From: Lanius collurio
Lineage: Eukaryota > Chordata > Aves > Passeriformes > Laniidae
DNA: 64,000 nt
Assembly: GCA_020086605.1 (NCBI GenBank)
Contig: JACBWW010000096.1
Coordinates: forward strand, 124,001 to 188,000
Direction of reading: 5' to 3'
Part shown: piece by piece, positions 1 to 12,400 of the stretch
How positions within the stretch are numbered: the stretch's first letter is position 1
Layout of the letters: each line of letters begins with the position of its first letter
The notes under the pieces: generated by a model
Told to the model about the DNA's origin: nothing
Databases searched by the model: none
What the model saw: only the letters and a program-made list of their open reading frames with translations
Made by a program: the position numbers and the translations under genes

Positions 1-3000
1 ACACTGCCCTGCATTAGCAAGAGCACACCCACAAAAGTCAAGGGAGTGATCCCTCACCTCTGTTTGGCACACACATGGCTACATCGAGAGTACCAGGCCA
101 AGTTTTGGGCATTCTGAAGAAAAAAATGTACAATGAAACTGCTGAAAAACCTGAACAAGTGCAGGCATGGAGATGGGCAGAGGAGCTGTACCAGGACAGC
201 TTAAAAAGTTGATATTATCTAACCTGAGGAAAACTAAAACCAGATCAAACTGTTGCCTTAAAGTACATAAACCATGCCCACAGAGAAAAAAAAGCCAGTC
301 CTGTCAGAGGTGTATGGCAAAAGTTGAAGGGCAACAATCAAAAGTTACACTGAGACAAATCCTGATAATGTATCACAAAATATCTGCAAACAAAAGTTAC
401 ACTGAGACAAATCCTGATAATGTATCACAACATATCTGCAAATAATGAAAACATTCCACAAGAGGGCTTTAGAATGGTGAAAAATCAGCTCAGACAGACT
501 ATGGAATCTCTGTCCTGGGAGATTTTTCAAACCTGAATTGGAGAAGACCTTTATATAACCTTGGAATTAATTTAACCTTGATTTAACCTTGGAATGGATG
601 TTGGGCCAAATGAAATCTGAGGATCAGCTACGGGCCCACTTTCATGACTTTTCAGACAGGGGCACATACAGATATGCCTCTGTCAACTAATACATGTTTG
701 TATCTTGTAAGTATAGATGTTGGATAGTGAAAATAACAAATGGAAATGATGGAATGTCCATCATCCATTGCTCATTGCAAGCTGCTTATAGAAGCACACA
801 CCTGTAACACACACAAATACCCATCTTTTAAAAAGACAGCTTTTCTAGTTTTATATCGTGGATATAATTTTTGTTTACATTTAAACTCAATGGCCTTCTG
901 ATGTAAAAAAAATTGTCTTTGTTTAGGGAAGTTTATCAAGACAAAATGATCGGTGCCTCTCTGAAATCTTGGTGCATACTAAAAATACATAAACTTATTC
1001 AAAGTATCTTAACCTGTTGCAAAAAAGTGAACTTATTTGGTTTTAAAATCCAATCTACCCAGGAACAAAATAAAAAAAAAAAAAGAAAATCCACGAAAAA
1101 TATTCCTGAAACCTAAAACCAATTCTTTATATAATCTTGTTGAAAGAGCATGTAACAAAATTTGTTTAAAAAAATAGTTAATTATAGAATAAAAAAATTG
1201 CATTTAGCTTCTCCAGAATTTTTGCTTTTAACAATCTTACAGAAATGTCACCAGAATGCTAAACAGCAGATCCCTTTATTAAGTTGGTGCATATATGAGT
1301 GACAGAACACTAAAGTAAAAGGTGTGGCACCCAGTGCTTCACTTACTTTATCAAACAATATTCCTTTACCAGAGGATGATTCCTTTTTTGAGTAATAGCA
1401 ATGGAGCTACAATTTTAGAGTGGCATTTCCCCCTTTGGTGTAACTCTGATCTCAGTGCATCATTTACATTCAATTGCACCATGTATAATACAGTGTAACA
1501 CAATTGGATTTACTGGTGCTAGACAGACGAACTCCTAACCTTTAATGTCAGCTGCATTAGCATATAATTTCATATCTCTTTTCTCAGATTTATCATTTCA
1601 CCTTTTACACTGCACAAAGCTAATGTAACTTCTGCTGATGCCACTGCAGACTGGTTAGGTTATTTTATTTCTAACCTTTGAGAAATGGCAATGTGCTCTT
1701 CAGAAGACCTAGAAAACTAAACTGAAATGAATGTACTCAGTACTTTCCTCTTATTTCTGGTTGTTGGGGTTTTTTTTTACCCTCTTTACTGTTCTTTTTA
1801 ATATCACTTTGTTTCTTCCCCATCCTTTTTTTTTTTGTTGTTTTTTAAATCCTCTTAGGAACACTTGGGAAGAACAAATTAGTTGAAGAGTTAAATTGCC
1901 AAACTGGTTACTGACTTCAATTACATGTCAGCTGAAGGAAAGGCAAAAGTATTACACCAGATTTTAAAACATAGTTTTTAAAATGAGACCTTTCCAAATA
2001 TGTGTTGCATTGCTGTTAAGCCAATTGTATCAGTGTTTCTCTGAAAGTACTGACATGGTTTGGAGTGATTTCCAATCTTTACATGCCTTGAATATGTATA
2101 TTCATCCTGCTATCTTTTCTGAAGGACAGAATCTATACTGTGCCATGTGTTAGCTGTGCTGTTAAATTCTTCTTTTTAATCACATTTGATTAGGTGCTGC
2201 ATTTCTTTCATCAATTTCCCACTACTGCAAAGACTTATTCTCTGTTTCCTCATTTTCGATCCTTGTTAAACATTTCAAATTATTCCAGTCTAAAATGCTT
2301 GTTTCTTCCAACACTATTCTCATTTTCATTAGAAATATAAGGACATCTCTACAATGGACAGGATTCCTTAGGCAATCATCTGTGATCTCCTTTATTTACC
2401 AATTTTATATCACAGCTCTGGTTTTGCACATTGGACTGTGGTAGAGAACAGTAAAGGATGATGAATGGTTCTGTAATTAATTCTGTCAGTTTGCTTGAGG
2501 CAGCTTATTGAGCTAACGAAATCCAAAATATTAGACAAATCAGATAAATGTAGGGTGTGGTTTTGTTTGTTTGCTTTTGTTTTCCAAAAGCTACACAGAA
2601 AGATGGATTTTGAATCCTTTATTCATCTGTTCTTACAGCAGAATGAATAGAGGTGACAAGAATAAATACCAATCCCTTAACCTTTTTATCCATCTACTTT
2701 ATAAGGGGCACCTCAACTGGCTTATAGGTGTCACTGTGCCTTCTGCAGCAGGAAGCTCTCTTCACTCACTCACTCACCAACGAGGATGTAAAATTATTCC
2801 AGCATTTATAAGAATATGGACTAAAAACTAAGTTCTAAGCAAAGAACATACAAAGTGAAAGAGAAGACAGAAAGGAAATAAACAACTTATTATAAGCAGC
2901 TCTTTCCTAGGTCACTTCATCCTCAAAGGCAAATCCTTGCTGTCAGCTTTGGTTTTAGTCACTCAATGGCTTTTCAGTTATAGCAGACTTTGTCCAACTC

Positions 3001-3636
3001 CCCCCAGCCCCTGTGAAGTTTTCCTGATCCCCTTTAAAGTCCATCTTCTCCCTCCTCCTCACTGCAGACTGCCAGCATCCTTGCCTCAGCTGTAGATTCC
3101 GAGTTTCCCAGCTGAGACTCCCTCATTTGCTACATCCTGACTCTTCCTCACCAGTGCAGGCTCCACAGCTCTCCTATGGGAAGTGCAATCTCCTGTCTCC
3201 TCTATATGGTTCTGCCTCACCTGATCACGTTACTTAGAGGAGTGTAACCCAAATCTGGGAATGAACTAAATCAGACATACCTCATGTTGGAATGGCACAA
3301 AATAAATGAAACAGGAAAATATCAGGGATGAGTGGTATGACTGTGATAACAATTATCCAGAAAACAATTCTCTATAAAGCCTCACTGTGGAGTTTATTAA
3401 GCTGCACAGAGTTCTGAGCAATCTAAACCATCCCTTTTTACCATCCGAAGACACAATAAAAAGATGGTTATATGACAACTTCAGTAATCTACAACCAATT
3501 CTTCATCTGCGTTCTATCCCCTACTCATTTCATGACTCAACAGGAGGAATTTTACCAACACAGATTAAAAAACATAATTCTACAGAATGTATAGTTTTGA
3601 CAAGTGGAACAAATGACAACAAAATTCTTTAAATAC
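1..3636 (-). other. CADM2: CADM2 intron, 5' part (continues left of window)
   Basis: This is intronic sequence downstream of the GTATTT donor at 3636-3635. I looked on the minus strand for the next CADM2 exon, which should complete the second Ig domain with its second cysteine, and did not find it, so the intron is longer than 3.6 kb. Apart from the 52-bp tandem duplication at 339-442 and short A or T runs, I see nothing recognisable. The ORFs here are short and without known motifs. Confidence 0.85.
339..442. repeat. 52-bp tandem duplication, two copies
   Basis: Bases 339-390 and 391-442 are head-to-tail copies of the same 52-base unit beginning CAAAAGTTACACTGAGACAA. They differ at one position only (A in the first, C in the second, within TATCACAAaAT / TATCACAAcAT). 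The flanks do not continue the repeat, so this is two units in this assembly. The near identity implies a recent duplication or a variable-number locus. Confidence 0.95.
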
Positions 3637-3774
3637 CTTTAACTTCTTTGTCATTCTTGAACCATCTGATATCAGCTGCTGGCTTACTACCAGATGTCTT
3701 GCAAGTGAGCTGCATCCTCTCTCCCTCCATGACTGGTGAGGTAAATCCAGTAATTTGTGGCTTCTCAGGAACAC
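3637..3774 (-). CDS. CADM2: CADM2 coding exon, first half of second Ig domain
   Basis: This 138-base exon opens the second Ig domain (C2/I type) of CADM2. The acceptor is TTGTTAG on the minus strand; the donor is GTATTT, weaker than that of the preceding exon. Phase is 1 at both ends: GT, 45 codons, then G. The protein begins VPEKPQITGFTSPVMEG and ends DIRWFKNDKEVK, with the domain's first cysteine (LTCKTSG) and core tryptophan (IRWF). The second cysteine is on the next exon, left of the window. Compared with the mammalian sequence as I recall it, substitutions cluster in the first 20 codons (IT/FT, ER), while the CKTSGSKPAADIRWFKNDKE core is unchanged. This looks like ordinary divergence between birds and mammals. 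Confidence 0.97.
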
Positions 3775-5832
3775 CTAACAAGCAAACAAGCAAAGTAATT
3801 TCTCTGGTAGTGTCAGCTGCTGCCATGAACACACAACCAATGTAAAGTACACTTCTTCATATGCTGTAAATTCTGGAAACAGGATAATTAATTCCTCGTG
3901 CCTTGGCAGTTAAACCTTTTTCCTATAGTAAATAAACCATCAATCTGAATGGTAGCTGATTCTAAATAAATAAAGCAAGCAGGAATTACCTAATTTTCTA
4001 AGAGAAACAGATTGCATTTTAATAAATACCTTATCTCTGTATACTCTGCATGCAGGTCTAGTCTGACTTGTTACAATATTTAAACTGCTCAGCACAGCAA
4101 GCAGGATGACAAAACACATTAGAAGCACAGCTGTGAAAATTAAACATAACTGGCAACAAAAAGCTGAACTGACCTAAGTTCAGAACAGATGTTTACACCT
4201 CAACAATGAAGACTTTTAACACAAATCTCAGAGAAAAGAGAGGATGAAAATAAATACAGGAGTCACTTTATCTTCACAGAAGGCAAAACCAAAATATCAA
4301 GAGGTATAATCACAGCTCCACTGGCTATGGAGAGTTCTTCAGCTGAATACAAGTTCCTCACAGGAGATCATATGACTTTGGCATACCATGCACATAATAT
4401 TATATTTGGAAATGGTTGTTGTACAACAAGCCATGGAAGATGAAAAAAAAAAACAAAAAACAAACCAAAACCCAATACAATTGGGAAAATTTAGATCACT
4501 ATGTGTGTAAATCCATTTAACTTATGAACACACAAGAATAACTTATTTTAAAGTAATACTGATGACTGTAATTTAAAAATCTCAAAAAAATGTCAGTTAT
4601 AACTTGCATCTACAGTGCTTTGGTGCATTCATATTTGTGGCTAGATAAAAGGGCTCAGTCACAGTAACTGATCCTGTGCCCTGTATTTAGTAATTTGGTT
4701 TTCCTACATCTCTTTTCCAAAATAACAGATTATGTACATAAAAGCAAAGCAGCATTACCTATTGCACAGTACATCTCTTTAATAAATCTCCTCCTCTCTT
4801 TCAGGACAGAAGATGGTGTCTGTTACAATACCTTGGCACTTAAGTTCTCTAATTAACAGCAGAGCAGCTGATTTAGAGATTATTTGTACATAAAAGGATA
4901 GTTTATCTGATTAAAAGATGTAATACATCTTTTAATGGGGAAAAGATCCCCTTCTGCAGTAGAAAATGTTTAAGAGTTTAAAATGCTATTTTGAAATAGG
5001 AAATTACAAATACAAAATAAAAAAAAGGCAAGAATCTTAAACTGTGCAGCTTTCTATCTTGGAAGGTAAGTAGACGATGGGAAAACTTCATGAAACTCTC
5101 CCCTAAAATGAAGGTAAATCTTAACGGACTGTGAAAGACTAATATACTTCTGTTAATAAATACTGGCTTGATATTTTTGGGGTTTTCTTATCTTTTTAGG
5201 ATCTTTCTTTGCCTTTCTGCCATTTATAAGGTTGAACTGTTGCGCTCTTCAATTGTTTAGATCATGAAATGCCTCTCCACAGAAAGATTAAGCATAGGCA
5301 GTTGCTATTCCAGAATATTATGCATTGAGTGGGTACTTTTTGTCCTAAATGGCAAACTTGTGAAGATTTTTGTAAAATAGTCTCACAGGGACTGAAAAGG
5401 AGATGTATTTTATATCCTAAGCACAAAACCAATTCCCTGGCTGGATTAATGTGAATATTACTGCCACAGAGAATTAGTCCTATTAAATTCAATGGTCTGC
5501 CCATCCACATATAAAAATAAAACAAAAAGAAAGAAAGAGTCATGTTCAGGGACAGAAAAAAGGAAAAAAAGAATAAAAATCAATCTCTAAAATCATATAA
5601 CCTCTTAGGATTGCAAGTGTGTTTCAATGAACTATAGCAATTTTGGTTGATTGGGCTACTGACATTCATAGAGTCATACAAAGCTTCGAGCAGAAACTTT
5701 ATTTCCTGGGCATCTCTTAAAATCTATTGCTTTACTATGTGTATCTATAACCTTTGGGGAAAAAAGCAGAGAACTTAGAGAATAAAGCATAAAAGAAGCA
5801 GCAAAACCAGTGAAAATTTTTGCTTTATAGAC

Positions 5833-5867
<35 letters not shown>

Positions 5868-6290
5868 AGCAGAATGAGCCAAAAAAAAAATGCACAGCTA
5901 AGGCAAAATGATAAAGCTCTAAAGCCCGTTTTGATTTCATGCTTTCTGATTTTCTCCCCTTTGCCCTATCCAATAGATTGTTAGGAGATGAACACATGCA
6001 CCTTCTCTGCACTTGTGGTGCTCAGGATGTAGAGGTTATGTCCATTTTATGGAGCACTCTTTCCGTGGTGTTTGTGTGCTCCCTAATTCATTATCCTGCC
6101 ACAGCGCAAACAGTAAGAGGCATGTTATTTTTCAGCACAGCAATATGAAACAATAAACATCAGGGAAACTAGATCAGACATTTACATTTATCTTCTGCCA
6201 AGCCTTAGAAAAGTTCATTCTTATCATAATTTGCCAGAGAGCCTGAGCAGTTTAACACTTGCTTCTTTGTGCTCAGCTGTTGGTACTTAC
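3775..6290 (-). other. CADM2: Complete CADM2 intron, 2,516 bp
   Basis: This is the short intron between the exon ending the V domain and the exon opening the second Ig domain. It runs from the GTAAGTAC donor at 6290 to the TTGTTAG acceptor at 3775, phase 1. It holds an A-rich patch near 4442-4475 and a 30-base A run at 5834-5863. I see no other recognisable element; the short ORFs in it have no known motifs. Confidence 0.9.
5834..5890. repeat. 30-base poly-A run with second A run
   Basis: There are thirty uninterrupted A residues at 5834-5863, and nine more at 5882-5890. Upstream on the plus strand, near 5781, an AATAAA lies about 50 bases before the run, an arrangement that can mark the tail of a retroposed transcript. 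The preceding sequence matches no gene I recognise, so slippage of a simple A tract is equally possible. Confidence 0.8.
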
Positions 6291-6443
6291 CGAGAACGGT
6301 GAGGAAAGCCTTGGAAGTTTTGACAGGCATAGTGAATAAAGAGCAGGTGTACTGCCCTTCGTCCGACAGGGACACGTCGCTGACACTGATACTCAGCTCG
6401 TGCCACGATGCTCGCACCAGCTCAATTCTGTTGTCCCTCAGAG
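6291..6443 (-). CDS. CADM2: CADM2 coding exon, second half of Ig V domain
   Basis: This 153-base exon completes the first Ig domain of CADM2. On the minus strand the acceptor is TTTTCAG and the donor is GTAAGTAC, close to consensus. Phase is 1 at both ends: CT, 50 codons, then G. The protein runs from LRDNRIELVRASWHE to KTSKAFLTVL and includes the SDEGQYTCSLF segment with the second V-domain cysteine, which pairs with the cysteine of the preceding exon 51.5 kb upstream. This is the A'-G strand region of the V domain, used by CADM proteins for trans contacts between cells. I recall a tyrosine in mammals where this copy has phenylalanine (KAFL), a conservative change. No frameshift or stop is seen. 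Confidence 0.98.
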
Positions 6444-9400
6444 CTGAAAAGGCAAAAAATAAATAATCCACGTTAAGGTGGCACGAGCTGAAGCGTGGGG
6501 TGTTACACAAGGGGCTCGATGAAGGTTCCTAGTGAAACCAGGCCCTGGGACACAGGGATGAGGACACAGGTGCCTATGCAGAGCTGTTGTTTTCTCTGTG
6601 GAAAAAAGTGAGTTTAGCAAGTGTTTAAGTAGTGCACTGGGTGATTTGTACCATATATAAACCTAGAAACTATGGGACTTGAGTTACCTCTGTGCCTCCT
6701 CTAAAAATCCCAACAATGACTCTGATTTCTGTTCACTCACAGCTTTGTTAAGTCCCTAAAATACATCCTTCCCAAAACCAGCCTGTTTTTCATGTATTTA
6801 CTGATGTTGAGAATCCTGTGTCCATCCCTGCATAGCTTGCCTACAGATTTTTCTCCTGTCCATTCCTACTCATACTGAACTGCAATATCAGATATCTCGA
6901 ATTCTCTGAATGAGTATTTCTTATTGGTAACAACCAATAGAGTGAAAATTCCACTTATACATGCATATGTATCACATTGAACAATTTGAGGGAATCGTGA
7001 TACTTTGTTGATTATAAATAAAAATATGATCTTCTATTTGTTTGCATGAAACCAATGAGGGAAAAAGAACATACAGATTCACTAAAATTCAAAATGTCAC
7101 TTTGGTTACTGATTTAAAATTTAAAACATTTTAAAACCTGTACTTAGGGCAACCCCCATTTTGAACTGGAAAACTGCCAAAACATTACCAAACTTCCTAT
7201 TTCTCTGCAGTAAAGCTGTTTCAGGAGTCTGCATATATTATTCAAGCCTTTCCACAGCACAGAAATACTAATACCATAAGCAAGTAAACACTGTAATTCT
7301 CCTAAGCAAACAGTAAAAAAGCTTCTGTAACTCAGGAAGTTTAGCTGTTTACCTCTAGATCCAAATCTCTGGCCTGACACTGCAGAACTTCAGTGAGTCT
7401 ATTTTTATAGCAAGCCTCTGAAAGTCAAAAGCAAAATGGGACTCGGATATTTATCGAGACAGTTACACTTGCATTTGTGAGAAGAACAAAGGTGTTCAAG
7501 TCCCTAATGCTATTCTCTCACCTCTTTCTAAAGTCAACAAAGACTCTTAAAATTGTCTAGTGCAACTCTTCCAATGATAAAAAGAAATAAAAAGTTTTAC
7601 TGTGTTTCTTCTGCTACTAAACCCAAATGTTTCTGCCCAATTGCTGTCCAAGTTGATCCATGTAGATTTATGCCACAATAAGAAGATACAGTGAAGATTC
7701 AGCAAAAATGTCACTTGAATCTGTTTTCTTCCAAGGCTGCCATTTAGGTTTGTTTTCACCAGAAAATTTCAGCTGACTTTATTGATTATTTCAGGGTAGG
7801 CCAGCTAAAGCTCAGCTTCCTCTCTGCAGGGTCTGAAAGGGGGCAGCTTACACAGGTCTAACATACAGACACGCCCTGAATTTCTTCAAAGCACATCAAA
7901 AGGACTGAGGCGGTGTGTAATGGACACATTCCAAACAGAACTGAGATGTTGTCTGGCTGGCCACAATGACAAAAAACCCCAACAATTATATATTTTATAA
8001 TACCAAATCCATATAACAATGAAAAAAGGTGCAACGTTAAGCAAACAAGCAAGTGAACCAAGGAGCCACCAAAGGCAAAGCTGACAGAACTGCCAAGAAA
8101 AACACACTCAGGAAAACAAAAAGGCACATAAAGCAAGTGTCTACCAACCCCAAAGACCAGGCAAAGCTGATCACTGTGGCTTTAGCAGCCAAAACTCCTC
8201 ACAACAGTGAAGCTGTTGCTATCTTTGAGGAAGGAGATGGGGACTCAGAACTCCTTTCTCAGCTTGACAATTCTAATCAGATGCACATGAGCACACATAA
8301 GAATGGCAGTTTATTTCATATTACTGACCTTCCAAAAAAAAAAAAATTAAACAGGATTCAGTGCTTCCAAATAGTTGGATCACCACCATACCCATTTATA
8401 TAATTTAGCAACAGCATAAAAAATAGAAAACCAAAACAAACAACAACAAAAAACCTCTCAGCACTCCATAATTTGGAAATGGTGATTTTTATCTCCCCTT
8501 AATCTGAAATTATTAAAAAAATAATGCACCACATAACCTTACATAGTATTTTACTTTGTTATAATTTTCAGTTGTTAACTCCTCATGATAAAAGTTTATG
8601 TATCTATTGAAATATTTTCCTACAGATGGGACAAGGTTGAGAATTTCACGCACTAAGAAGCAAAGTACAGCACATAATTTTGATTCTACAATTGAAACAT
8701 AAACCATTTCCATCAACTACATTCCTACTGCTCCCCTCCCTTACTTCCTCCCCTCAACACCTTTTTTAACCTTTGTACAATACAAAAACCTCAGCTCAGT
8801 CAATTTTCTGAAAAGCTGGTAAAACCAACCACTGGTCAAGAGATGAGATAAGATATTCCATGTTTCATTATGGGGTGGATTTTTATTGAAAGAACAGCAA
8901 GAAAGTTTTCTAATGGAAATACCAACACAGCCTTTGCAATAAATGCAGCAAATAGCACCAACATAATGCTCCTTTGCAGGAGTTTGTCAGAAGCATTTTT
9001 CTGAGCGCTGTGTCTAAAGACAATTATCTCTTCCATCATTATCAAACCTGAATATTTGTAAGCTTTCCTGTCTATGCAGATGACAGGCAAGCCAAATTTT
9101 AGTGCTATGGCTTAGACAAGGTGAGCACTTACACAGAGACTTTTTAGAATCTTATTTTCAAATTGTATTCCTGTAACTGTTTCTACATCCTCATCTATTT
9201 AGAAAGACACCAGTTTGTCTTCATGGAATTGATGGCTGTGATGGATGCCAGAACTGGTTTGTTTCCATTTCTTCTCTTAGGTGCATTTTGCTAAAAGGGT
9301 CATGGAAACAACAGCAACACTGCAGAAAGAAGAGTAATTCCAGCATGCTATCCAGGCATTGTGACTCAATGGAGTCTGGCTCCTGGTAGAATATCTTGCC

Positions 9401-12400
9401 AAGCCTGGTTAATGGAGCAAAGCAGCTCTCAGAGCCTGGACAGAAGGCAGCTACTGAAAGGCACCAAGTGGCAAGCAGGTCCACCAAATTGGTTTAAATA
9501 AAGTTCCATAAAGTAAAATACAAATTGTTCCCTTACATTTAATTAGCACTTGAACACTAAGTAGAACACTGCTCTTTTGAAACCTTCTTTGGACGCTCTT
9601 TCCTTTTTCCATTTCACTGTGTTAGAAGCCAAACAGACATTTCTGGCCTCTTCTTGGGGACTTTAACCTACACTGCTGAATCATTACCCTATCCATAGTT
9701 TGCAGACCTATAGAGAGACTAGAAAAAGTGTAAATAAACAGAATATTTATTTTAGTTCAGGGAAATACACGAATGCCAAAAGCAGTTACAGAGAATACCA
9801 GCACTGGCATCTCTTTGCTTAATTCTTGTGTTGCAAACCCTTTGAAAAATATAAAATGCAGCAAGAAATATAATTACATAGTAAATTCCAATATGCCCTA
9901 GGTACATAATCTCAGTTTTCTGTAATTCCCAGGCACATATGATGTAGTTAATTTGCAAGGCATGAAATAATTATGCATAAAACACTTGTTCCTAAGCAGA
10001 CACACTTCATTTATTTTACCTGTCATTCTCTTTTCCTGTGGAAAAGATTTCCTTTCAGAATGTTCTCTGACACAGAAACAAGCAACCTTGACAATTTGTA
10101 TAGCTGAGGTAATTATGAGTAAGAGATACAGCCATGTATTTCATCTGCATTAATTAGTAATTATTGAGAGTGACGACCATCACAATAAACTGGCCTCCTT
10201 GTTCACAAACAATGCTGTACTTTATTTTTTGAAAAAAAATAATAATTTAATGATCAAATATTATCATAGAGAAATCCTGCAACAGGACTTATGTCAGAGA
10301 GACAAAATAACCTTAGAAATTTATAGAAATTGAAAAAAAATCCACATTTCATACTGTAAAGAAAAGGCAGTTGGACCTGTTAGATGTAGTAGCCACACAG
10401 CAGCATCTCTAATGTTATTTCGTCTAAAGTGACCATACCTTTGCAATATTTTAAGTCATATATTTGAAGAACAGGGGAAAAAACAAACAACAAAATCCTC
10501 AAATCCCTCAGAGTAATTTGCTGATGTTTTGAGAATACTAACTTGACATATGCTGTCATCCTGGGATTCACTCAACAAAATTTTTGTCCTTATGTTGGAG
10601 CTCTTCCCTCTCTCATGGGAAAAACATAACCATTAGCTGGAACCAGAAGGATTTCTGATACTCTGCAGGTCATGCTAAACTCCCAGAATTCTAATACTTA
10701 TGAAACTGAGACAATCCCTCTGATTTTCAGATTCCAGCATTCTGAATGCAGTACTATCATCTGAAACAGATTTAAAGGTATTTATGTTGTGTTTCTGGAT
10801 ATACTTGAGAAGGCCCTTTTTCTTTGCTGCTAATGAATTCAATACACCAAGATTCCCATAGGATGATCTACAGAACTTGCTTACAGTTGTGTATCAACCA
10901 TCACCAGCAGAGCAAGAAAAAGAGAGACAGAATGGGAGTAAATGGAACAAACCATTGTTATTTTGTGTCTTCCAAATGTTCATATTTCTTTTCAAAACAT
11001 TCAAATTTCCTTTGAAAGAACAGAACTGATACATAGTTATTCTATTCATCCCTAGCCTACCTAGTCAGCACTTTCATGGTATCTGAATTCCTAAGATTTT
11101 AAAACTTCTCAGTTGTTCTCATGCAGAAAGAAAATTAATTTCCTTCCTCTTTCATTTCCAGTCACGCAACCTGATTACTTTCAAGCGAGTACACAGGGGG
11201 GGTCGGCAGTGTGGATATTTAATAATTCCATGTTTTCTATTTCTACTTCTGCAGTGCTGAGACCATTTTTACTTCTCAGTGGAGGCCATTCTCACCTGTC
11301 CATAGCACTGCATCTGTGAAACTATCACATCTTCCCCCCGGGACAGAAGTCCTCAAACTGAGTGTACTTTCACAGTAATGCCAATGCACAGGGAATAGAA
11401 TTAGGAATTTCAATGGAACCTATAAAATTGGCTGACATATGGACCATTGGCGTCCCTTAAAGGTGACATTGTTTATAGGTAAAATCAGCAGAAATCACAA
11501 AAACCGAAGGTAGCAATGCTGTGGAGGGATCTTTGGCTACATGGCTGTGAACAGTCTGACCAAACTGCAGATGCATGATGGCATAATAAAGTGATTATTA
11601 ACACAGACATTCCAAACAGTGTCTTTCACAGTTTTCAGTACTTGGACGCTGTGAATACTTCAACTTCACCAAATTTTTCAACCCATTCATGTACTTAATA
11701 AATTCGGGGCATCACTGAGCTTCATAAAAGGTGCTACGTAAGGGCTTCAAAATGGAAGAACTATGTAGCAGTTTTTGGAAATAGGTTTTACTTTCATTTC
11801 AGTGCATTTCTAAAGTATTTGGTGATCAAAATGAAGACAATGGGGTCAATAGGTATATACTTCTATCTCTAATCATCTGGCTGTCTTCTACTTTATGCTG
11901 TGGCTTGCAGTCTAATAAGAAAAGACTAGACATTTTTTCAGCTAGGATACATTGCTGAAATATTTGATTAGCTTATTTAGAGAACAGTGTCCAACAGCAA
12001 GCTGCCTCCTCGTTTTTAAATTTTTCAGAATTTCTGCATGTTGCCTAATGCATCTGCCAAAGACATGCAGCAAACTCCCTTCATCAGGAGAGGTGCTGAC
12101 AGTCTCACTAAGAGAGGCATCTACTCTTGAAAAGGCCAAAGCACTGGGGACTCAGAACCTGTCTGTGCAACCTTATCTATTATTTATCAGGGCGTACAGC
12201 CTTAGATGCTTATGAGAAAAACCCAAACAGAAAGGTAATTTCTTCAGTGAAACAACAATTCTCTGTTTCCTGCAGTCTGGATAAAATGAAAAGAGTTTAA
12301 GGTGACTTACAATGACTTATGATCATGAACACAGCTGCTAAGTGAGGTTTCACCAACTGTTGCCAATTGACAAACGAAGGCCAGGACAACTAAATGCCCT

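Noticed and set aside
1..3636. Next CADM2 exon (completing the second Ig domain)
   Set aside because: I looked on the minus strand for the expected sequence after NDKEVK and found none; it must lie left of the window.
8053..8403. 116-codon lysine-rich plus-strand ORF as a gene or retrocopy
   Set aside because: The composition follows the A-rich sequence, an A run breaks its 3' part, the opposite strand is equally open over the same bases, and no family is recognised.
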